Shown piece by piece: positions 30,682 through 35,734 of a stretch of 35,734 nt of DNA; position 1 is the stretch's first letter; every line of letters starts with the position of its first letter. This DNA is from Methylobacterium symbioticum (lineage in GTDB: Bacteria > Pseudomonadota > Alphaproteobacteria > Rhizobiales > Beijerinckiaceae). The stretch spans positions 1 through 35,734 of the forward strand of contig NZ_CABFPH010000055.1 in NCBI RefSeq assembly GCF_902141845.1. The letters run 5' to 3'. The position numbers and the translations under genes were made by a program. The notes beneath the pieces are model-generated. The model worked only from the letters and a program-made list of their open reading frames with translations. It was not told the origin of the DNA and did not search any database.

Positions 30682-31052
30682 TGACCCGAGCCGCGATCCA
30701 GCAAGACGATGACGACGCCGAGCGTCGCCGGCTTGGCGAAAGGCTTCGCGAAGCCCGCAAATATCTTGGCCTGAAGCAGGAGGAGGTCGCGACTTATCTC
30801 AAGATCCCGCGCACCGCGCTGACCGACATCGAGAATGGCCAGCGGCGGGTGGAAGCGATCGAGCTGACGCGCTTGGCTAAGCTCTATCGGCAGCCGGCCG
30901 CATTCTTCACGGGAGAGGACGAGGCGGCGGCCTTGCCCGTCGATGTCGCGCATCTTGCCCGTCGGGCCGCCGCGCTGTCGATGCAGGATCGTGACGAGCT
31001 CGGCCGCTTCGCGGATTATCTGCGGACGCGCGCGCAAACCGCTCAGGGCTGA
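30681..31052 (+). CDS. XRE family transcription regulator
   Basis: This 123-residue protein has an XRE/Cro helix-turn-helix near residues 15-70: LGERLREARKYLGLKQEEVATYL, then PRTALTDIENGQRRVEAIELTRLAKLY. A short C-terminal extension (DVAHLARRAAALSMQDRDELGRFADYL) is typical of regulators paired with ImmA/IrrE peptidases. The start ATG has AGGAGG 7 bases upstream and shares TGATG with the carrier gene. The next gene encodes the peptidase that in such pairs cleaves or inactivates the repressor. It probably represses the divergent promoter at 30172-30333. Confidence 0.9.
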   Translation: MTRAAIQQDDDDAERRRLGERLREARKYLGLKQEEVATYLKIPRTALTDIENGQRRVEAIELTRLAKLYRQPAAFFTGEDEAAALPVDVAHLARRAAALSMQDRDELGRFADYLRTRAQTAQG

Positions 31053-31057
31053 CGCGC

Positions 31058-32071
31058 ATGGCCGCCGCCGATTATGCCGGCGCAGTGCGGGCCGGGACCA
31101 TGGCGGCCGCGCGCCTCCATCAAACGCTCGACATGCGTGGCATGGTTGAGGCGCGTGGAGGATCCGTCGATATCTTCGGCGCGATCCAGGCGCTCGATCT
31201 GCCGCTGCTGCTGCGCCCTCTGCAAGGGTTGCTCGGCGCCTATCTCAGCGATCCCGCGCCGGGCATTCTCGTCACGACGCAGCGATCGATGGCAATCCAG
31301 CGGTTCACCGCCGCGCACGAACTCGGCCACTACGCCATGAAGCATCTGCCGAGCCTCGACGACGAGAGCATCCTGCGGCGCATGCCGATGACAGGTGCAC
31401 CAGCGGAAGACTTCCAGGAAGTCGAGGCCGACGCCTTCGCGGTCGGATTCATGATGCCGCGCTGGCTGATCCAATGGCACGCCGCGCGCCAGGGCTGGAC
31501 GGTGGACGACTTTCGGCGACCGAACCGGGTGTATCAGCTCGCTCTGCGGCTCGGTGCCAGCTACGAGGCTACATGCTGGACGCTCGTGCGCCACCGGATG
31601 ATTGCGGCGGCCTTGGCACGCGAGCTTCAGCAGACGCAGCCGCGCGAGCTGAAGGTCGCGTTGCTGCAGGACTATCGACCCCAGGATTATCGGGGCGATG
31701 TCTGGCTGCTGACCGAGCGCGACGCCGGCACTCGCATCGATGGGAGCCGAAACGACCTCTTCGTGCTTCGTCTCAAGGAGCATAGCGGGGGCGGCTATCT
31801 CTGGAACATCGAGCAGCTTGCGGCGAGCGGTTTTGCGGTCGTTCGCGATGCAACGGAAGCCATTGACAGCGATGGTATCGGCGGCCCTGTCATCCGTTAC
31901 GTGACCGCGGCGCCCGAGGACGGCGGCCGCGGATCGCTGCAGCTCGACGAGCGCCGGCCCTGGGAACCCGATCCGCCGCTGTCCCGGTTGCAGCTCGACT
32001 TCGATCTGACGGGACCGGAGGAGGAAGGCCTCTCGCGGGCCGAGCGGCGGAGGCTGCTCGAAGCCGCATGA
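31058..32071 (+). CDS. ImmA/IrrE zinc peptidase fused to a chagasin-like inhibitor domain
   Basis: This protein has 337 residues. The N-terminal ImmA/IrrE (peptidase M78-like) domain holds FTAAHELGHYAMKH with HELGH at 87-91 and a following Glu-rich EVEADAFAVGFMMP that supplies the third zinc ligand. From about residue 228 a second domain has the three loops of chagasin-type cysteine-protease inhibitors: EHSGGGYLW (241-249), DGIGGP (272-277) and RRPWEPD (299-305), within a beta-rich stretch. The next gene, overlapping by ATGA, is a papain-like protease, the class that chagasin inhibits. So one protein appears to carry both a protease and the inhibitor of its neighbour. Confidence 0.85.
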   Translation: MAAADYAGAVRAGTMAAARLHQTLDMRGMVEARGGSVDIFGAIQALDLPLLLRPLQGLLGAYLSDPAPGILVTTQRSMAIQRFTAAHELGHYAMKHLPSLDDESILRRMPMTGAPAEDFQEVEADAFAVGFMMPRWLIQWHAARQGWTVDDFRRPNRVYQLALRLGASYEATCWTLVRHRMIAAALARELQQTQPRELKVALLQDYRPQDYRGDVWLLTERDAGTRIDGSRNDLFVLRLKEHSGGGYLWNIEQLAASGFAVVRDATEAIDSDGIGGPVIRYVTAAPEDGGRGSLQLDERRPWEPDPPLSRLQLDFDLTGPEEEGLSRAERRRLLEAA

Positions 32072-32754
32072 CCTCCGTGACCATCCTCAAGGACTTGCGG
32101 TCCGAATTCGGAGCGGCCCGCAACCAGGGATCGCGCCCGACCTGCCTCGCCTTCGCGGCGAGCGACGCGCACGCCGCGTTGCGGCCGGGGTGGTCGCCGC
32201 TATCATGCGAGTTCGCCTTCTACCACGCGCAGCAGCGCGCAGGACGATCGCCTGACCAGGGCGCAACGCTGTCGGCGATGCTGGCGACGCTGCGTCAGGA
32301 GGGGCAGCCGGAGGAGATTGGGTGGCCGTATCTCGGGGCGCCCCCTACCGATTCCGCTCTGTGGTCACCGCCTGCGGCGGTCGGCCCGCGCTTTGGACGG
32401 GCCGGCGCACCTCATGCTCACGCCGTCGATGCGATCGTTGCCGAGCTCGACGCGGAGCGTCCGGTTATCCTACTGCTGAAGCTGTCGCGATCCTTCTACA
32501 TGCCGACGCCTGAAGGGGTGATTCAGCCGGCGCCTGGCGAAACGCCTGAGCCCGCGCGGCGGCACGCCGTGGTCGCGGTCGGTCACGGCACGGTTCAGGG
32601 GGCGCGGGCGATCCTCGTGCGCAACAGCTGGGGACCAGGATGGGGCATCGGCGGCCATGGCTGGTTGACCGAAGGGTTCATCGCGCCGCGCCTGTTCGCG
32701 GCCGCGCTGCTTACGGAGGATGTCGATGTATCTGCCCGTCCCCTCGCAGCCTGA
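32068..32754 (+). CDS. Papain-like (C1) cysteine peptidase
   Basis: This 228-residue protein has the complete papain active site: Gln20 (RNQGSRPTC), catalytic Cys26 (PTCLAFAAS), His166 (RRHAVVAVGHG) and Asn186 (VRNSWGPGWG). There is no signal peptide and no long propeptide, so the enzyme is probably cytoplasmic and would need another way to stay inactive; the chagasin-like domain encoded just upstream is the obvious restraint. The start overlaps the upstream stop by ATGA and the 3' end overlaps the next gene by about 29 bases. Bacterial intracellular papain-like enzymes are uncommon outside secretion and conflict systems. Targets are unknown. Confidence 0.9.
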   Translation: MTSVTILKDLRSEFGAARNQGSRPTCLAFAASDAHAALRPGWSPLSCEFAFYHAQQRAGRSPDQGATLSAMLATLRQEGQPEEIGWPYLGAPPTDSALWSPPAAVGPRFGRAGAPHAHAVDAIVAELDAERPVILLLKLSRSFYMPTPEGVIQPAPGETPEPARRHAVVAVGHGTVQGARAILVRNSWGPGWGIGGHGWLTEGFIAPRLFAAALLTEDVDVSARPLAA

Positions 32755-33496
32755 CTGCGCGAGCGCCTGGCGCGAAGCGGTGCGCGCCGTCGACGCCCTA
32801 CGCGACCACGAAGCCTATAACGTGATCCTCGACATTGACGATCCGACGGCGGCGTCGACGATCGCGCATCCGGGCGTGGCGGCCGTGAACGGCTTCCTCA
32901 CCGACCGCGCAAAACCGATCGACACGGTCGCGAACACGATCTTTCCGACTTCGCTGTACCTGCGGCACGGCGCGCCGGCATTCTTCGACGTGTTCAATGA
33001 GCGGGTCTTGCCGAAAGTGCGCCGCGGCGGTCGGTGGTCCGGCTACTATTTCGAGCGGATGATCGCCTACCAGGGAACCGCGGGCGCTCCGCCCAACCAG
33101 CTCTGGGACATCGTCGAGCGGATGAACGACGACAGCGTGCGGGCACTCAACAAGTTCGAGCTCTCGCTGTTCGATCCCATCCGCGACGTCGACAACTCCG
33201 TCTACGGCGGTCAGTGCCTGAGCTTCATGAGCTTCAAGATCGTTCCTGGTTCACCGCGCAAGGTGACGCTCACGGCTCAGTACCGGAACCACTATTATGT
33301 CGAGAAGCTGCTCGGAAATCTGATCGGCTTGGGCCGCCTCATGGCCTTCGTTGCCCGCGAGACCGGGCTGGAGGTCGGTCCACTGACCGTGGTGTCGACC
33401 CACGCGAAGATCGACCAGCCTGGCGGCGCCACGCGCGGGGAGATCAAGGCTCTCCTCGCGCAGTTCGATCAGGCCATCGCCCCGCTCGCGGCCTGA
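32726..33496 (+). CDS. Thymidylate-synthase-like protein
   Basis: This 256-residue protein starts at the second ATG (32726), 6 bases after GGAGG; 32720 is possible. Blocks resemble the thymidylate synthase/dCMP hydroxymethylase fold: KPIDTVANTIFP (63-74), RGGRWSGYYFERMIAY, NQLWDIVERM, FDPIRDVDNSVYGGQCLSFMSFKI with Cys164 at the catalytic position, then QYRNHYYVEKLLGNLIGL and a C-terminal STHAKID. This order follows the TS core (Cys, nucleotide-binding Arg/Asn region). True ThyA proteins are more conserved, so the substrate may be a modified pyrimidine nucleotide or the protein may only bind one. It ends the rightward operon and overlaps the convergent glycosylase-like gene by 28 bp. Confidence 0.75.
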   Translation: MYLPVPSQPDCASAWREAVRAVDALRDHEAYNVILDIDDPTAASTIAHPGVAAVNGFLTDRAKPIDTVANTIFPTSLYLRHGAPAFFDVFNERVLPKVRRGGRWSGYYFERMIAYQGTAGAPPNQLWDIVERMNDDSVRALNKFELSLFDPIRDVDNSVYGGQCLSFMSFKIVPGSPRKVTLTAQYRNHYYVEKLLGNLIGLGRLMAFVARETGLEVGPLTVVSTHAKIDQPGGATRGEIKALLAQFDQAIAPLAA

Positions 33497-34167
33497 GATG
33501 CCAGAAAGGGTAGCTCCGGAGCGGGATCGTCTTCATCCAACCCGTAGATCGCATGCACGCCAGCGATGAACTCCGATTGCCCGCCATAGCTCGGGTGGCG
33601 GACCGTCATCACCGGGATTTCGATCCCGGAAAGTGCCAAGCCGGCATCGCGCCCGATCGCCACGATCCGACGCGGCGCGATCATCGCGATGAGCGCGGTC
33701 AGAAAGGGCCAAGTGGCGTCTCGCTCGGCGCGAGTGTGGCAACGGTTGGAAAGAGGATCGTCCGGCTCGTGTGGATGCAGCGGGAAGATGTTCCAGAGGA
33801 CGGCCGGCGCCTCGATGTGCGAGAGAACCCGCCAGACCGCCGCGGCCGTGCGCTCGGCGACGACGGGGCCGCGCGTCGCGCGGTCGAGCGCGATCCCGCC
33901 GAGGAGCGCGCTCGCGGACGTCAGGTGAACCTCGTCGGTGAGTGGCACGCCGGTTCGGCGACCACCGCGATAGCCGAGATCACGGGCGATCCAGATCGTG
34001 TCGACCTTCGACTCGATCGACGCTTCCAGGCAATGAACCAGATTGCGCTTGCGGATGTGCGCACCGTCATCACGGTCGTGGAGGATGCAGTGATCGCGAT
34101 AGGGGTTGAACACCGACTTGAGCGCCGTGTCGGCGAGAGCGTCGGCAAAGGTGCGAGGCGTCTTCAC
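33469..34167 (-). CDS. Uracil-DNA-glycosylase-like protein
   Basis: This 232-residue protein of the uracil-DNA glycosylase superfamily has NPYRDHCILHDRD (about 20-32), TIWIARDLGYRGGRRTG (about 55-71), VLWNIFPLHPHEPDDP (about 122-137) and the C-terminal VRHPSYGGQ (about 190), matching the HPSxxG-type motif near the active site. It would remove or recognise a damaged or modified base. I start at the GTG at 34167 because it overlaps the upstream stop (GTGA) and gives a natural N-terminus; the open frame to 34296 overlaps the upstream gene and is Arg/Ser-rich. It is coupled to the MazG-like gene and faces the TS-like gene. Confidence 0.82.
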   Translation of the reverse strand: MKTPRTFADALADTALKSVFNPYRDHCILHDRDDGAHIRKRNLVHCLEASIESKVDTIWIARDLGYRGGRRTGVPLTDEVHLTSASALLGGIALDRATRGPVVAERTAAAVWRVLSHIEAPAVLWNIFPLHPHEPDDPLSNRCHTRAERDATWPFLTALIAMIAPRRIVAIGRDAGLALSGIEIPVMTVRHPSYGGQSEFIAGVHAIYGLDEDDPAPELPFLASQAASGAMA

Positions 34168-35327
34168 GAAAGCGGCTCGATCGTCATTTGATGCTTGTCC
34201 AGGTCGAGAATGAGACGTCCGCGCCGGTGCTCGCGCAGAAAGCGGAACGCCGCGTAGCCTTGAAGGATGGCTTCTTCCCAAAGCCATAACGGGCATCGCT
34301 CGGCCTCGTAGCCCGCCACGAACTGACGGACGTGCTTCAGGAGGTCGAACGGCAGGTCGCCCGGCTTCATACCGGCAAACAGGTCGAGTTCAATTGCTTG
34401 GCCGAAGATCCAGGTGGTGATCCCCTCCTCGATCAGCGTCGCGCGGGCGCCATCCTGCGCCTCATCGACCTTCGGGGCGGATTTCCGTTTCAGGCGGAAG
34501 AGCGCGCGGGTGACGGGCGACCAGCCCAGCACGGCGACGTAGGCGTAGTGGAAGGCATCGTGGAACCGGTAGTCGTCGGCGGCCATCGCGTTGTCGGTCA
34601 GCCGATCGCCGATGTTGATGCCGTTGCAGCGCTGGAAGACGAAGGTGCGCCCTCGAACCTGCCGCTCGAAGATCTCGATGGTGACCTTGCGTGGCAGGCG
34701 CTCCTCCGGCTCCGCGTTCGCGTCAAGAGGTGCCGGATATTGCCGCTCACGCGGCCAGCGGTCGGCGATCTTGGCGAGGTTCTTGACCGCCGCCGCCTCG
34801 AGTGTGACACCGGCCTCGTTGGCCGCTTGGATCAGCGTCCGTGCGATGATCGCCAAACGGCTACTCGGAAGGTTATCGCGCTCCTCCGTGCCTCGCTCCT
34901 GGAGATCCATCACGAGGAGCCCAATTTCGCCCGCCAGCTTCAGCAGCGTGCGCTCGAAAGCGATCGTCGGCTCATTCGCCCGGGGCATGATGTCGGGCTG
35001 CAAGGCCGCCAGCGTGATCGTGCCGCTGGCGCCGATCATGGCTGCAGCCTCGATGAAGACGTCGGACAAACGAACGTTCACACGGGACGCCACCGCCGCC
35101 AGATACCAGAGGACATCGCCGAGCTCCTCGACGACGGCGCCCGCGTAGCCACGGTAAGAGGCACGATCGCGCTGCTTTTTCTTGACCTCGCTAAGGAGGC
35201 TCCCTGTCTCGCCGAAGAGACCGAGGAGCGGGAAGGCTAGGGAACCGCCGTCACTGTGCTGGTCGGTGAGCGCCGCCTGAGCCGCGTAGTCCGCGATGGT
35301 GAGGGGAGCGAAGGCCTCATCGGTCAT
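34164..35327 (-). CDS. MazG-like nucleotide pyrophosphohydrolase with extra C-terminal domain
   Basis: This protein has 387 residues. The N-terminal all-alpha NTP pyrophosphatase domain has GLFGETGSLLSEVKKKQRD (about 36-54) and VVEELGDVLWYLAAVASRV (about 65-83). The second metal motif ExxD (ELGD) is intact, while the first, usually ExxE, reads ETGS. The C-terminal half (from about 190) has IEIFERQVRGRTFVFQRCNGINIGDRLTDN, YRFHDAFHYAYVAVLGWSPVTRALFR and LIEEGITTWIFGQAIE. This is a helical domain that goes with such MazG proteins and has its own His and Glu residues, possibly a second active site. The family hydrolyses non-canonical NTPs. It is the first gene of the leftward pair with the glycosylase-like gene. 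Confidence 0.83.
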   Translation of the reverse strand: MTDEAFAPLTIADYAAQAALTDQHSDGGSLAFPLLGLFGETGSLLSEVKKKQRDRASYRGYAGAVVEELGDVLWYLAAVASRVNVRLSDVFIEAAAMIGASGTITLAALQPDIMPRANEPTIAFERTLLKLAGEIGLLVMDLQERGTEERDNLPSSRLAIIARTLIQAANEAGVTLEAAAVKNLAKIADRWPRERQYPAPLDANAEPEERLPRKVTIEIFERQVRGRTFVFQRCNGINIGDRLTDNAMAADDYRFHDAFHYAYVAVLGWSPVTRALFRLKRKSAPKVDEAQDGARATLIEEGITTWIFGQAIELDLFAGMKPGDLPFDLLKHVRQFVAGYEAERCPLWLWEEAILQGYAAFRFLREHRRGRLILDLDKHQMTIEPLS

Positions 35328-35403
35328 GCAACAAACGCTCGCTTGGTTACGATTTCTCCGGCTCCGACATCGCCGACGCCAACGCTGTTACCTATTCGCC
35401 CCT

Positions 35404-35416
35404 GGCAACCGTTGCC
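35404..35416. promoter_or_regulatory. Short perfect dyad upstream of the MazG-like gene
   Basis: GGCAAC-C-GTTGCC is a perfect 6-bp-arm inverted repeat about 77 bp upstream of the leftward mazG-like start. It could be an operator. The rest of 35328-35545 shows no gene. Confidence 0.3.
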
Positions 35417-35545
35417 TTCGCCAGCCTCGACGTTTGCAGACACATCGGCCGGGCGTCAACGTCTGGTCTCCTGCCGGTCCAGTTCGACGCAACCTGTGGC
35501 AATCAGGTGATGCCGCCGGGCATGGCACACCTTTGCCCTCACTAG

Positions 35546-35734
35546 TCAGACGAAGGGATCTGATTCCAGGAAAATGCTGGCGGGATCGCCGTCGAACTCG
35601 ATCCCCTGATGACGTTCCGGATCGCCGGACGGACGTGTGTGGATGCCCCCTGTTTGGCAAGCATGATCTTTGAGATTTCGGCGGGGTCTTCGATCGGACG
35701 TGTGTCAGGCCTCACAATGTGGCCTTCGATGACG
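35546..35734 (-). pseudogene. 3' end of a frameshifted gene at the window edge
   Basis: Read leftward from the edge, one frame gives HIVRPDTRPIEDPAEISKIM and LAKQG. At a run of five G (35650-35646 as C on the + strand) the good coding sense passes to the next frame, GGIHTRPSGDPERHQG followed by IEFDGDPASIFLESDPFV and TGA at 35546-35548. Both halves look like real protein, while the alternative continuation of the first frame is Ser/Arg-rich and ends in TAG at 35542. So this is probably the C-terminus of one gene with a one-base slip in the G run, or a sequencing error. I recognise no family; most of the gene lies outside the window. Confidence 0.5.

Noticed and set aside
34168..34296. N-terminal extension of the glycosylase-like protein
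   Set aside because: It overlaps the MazG-like coding region and is low-complexity; the GTG overlapping the upstream stop gives a natural start.
1..35734. CRISPR arrays, tRNA and rRNA genes
   Set aside because: No repeat-spacer pattern or RNA gene signature was seen; the only regular repeats are iterons and short motifs.

Overview
The window looks like about 36 kb of a plasmid (or plasmid-derived replicon) from a high-GC alphaproteobacterium, most likely Methylobacterium or a relative in the Rhizobiales. The grounds are a RepA/RepB-type partition pair, three matches to the repABC-plasmid parS consensus, an iteron origin, and a typical alphaproteobacterial plasmid maintenance set (DUF2493, Toprim, strawberry-notch helicase, DUF4326, DUF736, large ParB, ArdC). 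The species call is an inference; no rRNA or tRNA gene is present.

Layout. (1) 1-830: a truncated ParA ATPase against a possible insertion-sequence end, and a 55-codon gene. (2) 1375-6140: replication and partition module. An AT-rich stretch and eleven 17-bp iterons lie downstream of the replication initiator gene; parA and parB follow, joined to repA by a 64-codon ORF that overlaps both neighbours by ATGA. Three parS-like sites lie inside parB and upstream of parA. (3) 6855-12266: arsenic island with a TauE/SafE permease, divergent arsH, and arsR - LMW-PTP arsC - glutaredoxin-type arsC - arsB - MFS exporter. (4) 12448-20315: leftward maintenance genes. (5) 20700-22670: decaying cargo, with an mqsRA pair whose toxin has an amber codon, two small genes and a mucR-family relic. 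(6) 22738-27746: a 720-residue ParB-like protein, a 57-codon gene, ArdC, a further unknown protein and an HNH-type protein. Several genes in blocks 4 and 6 carry a shared structured leader that, in two cases, would pair with the ribosome binding site. (7) 27946-35327: the most interesting block, a probable conflict/defence island. It holds a calcineurin-like phosphoesterase fused to an apparent thymidylate-synthase-like domain, divergent from a rightward operon of a small carrier-like protein, an XRE regulator, a zinc peptidase carrying a chagasin-like inhibitor domain, a papain-like peptidase and a free-standing thymidylate-synthase-like protein. A uracil-DNA-glycosylase-like gene and a MazG-like gene converge on it. 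(8) The right edge holds the end of a frameshifted gene.

How the parts may work together. RepA acting on the iterons starts replication, and ParA/ParB acting on parS segregate the plasmid. The arsenic genes reduce, export and oxidise arsenicals under ArsR. The last block combines nucleotide or base chemistry (TS-like, MazG-like, UDG-like, phosphoesterase) with a regulated protease cascade (XRE, ImmA/IrrE, chagasin-like inhibitor, papain-like protease). That organisation suggests a stress- or phage-triggered system, but this function is inference.
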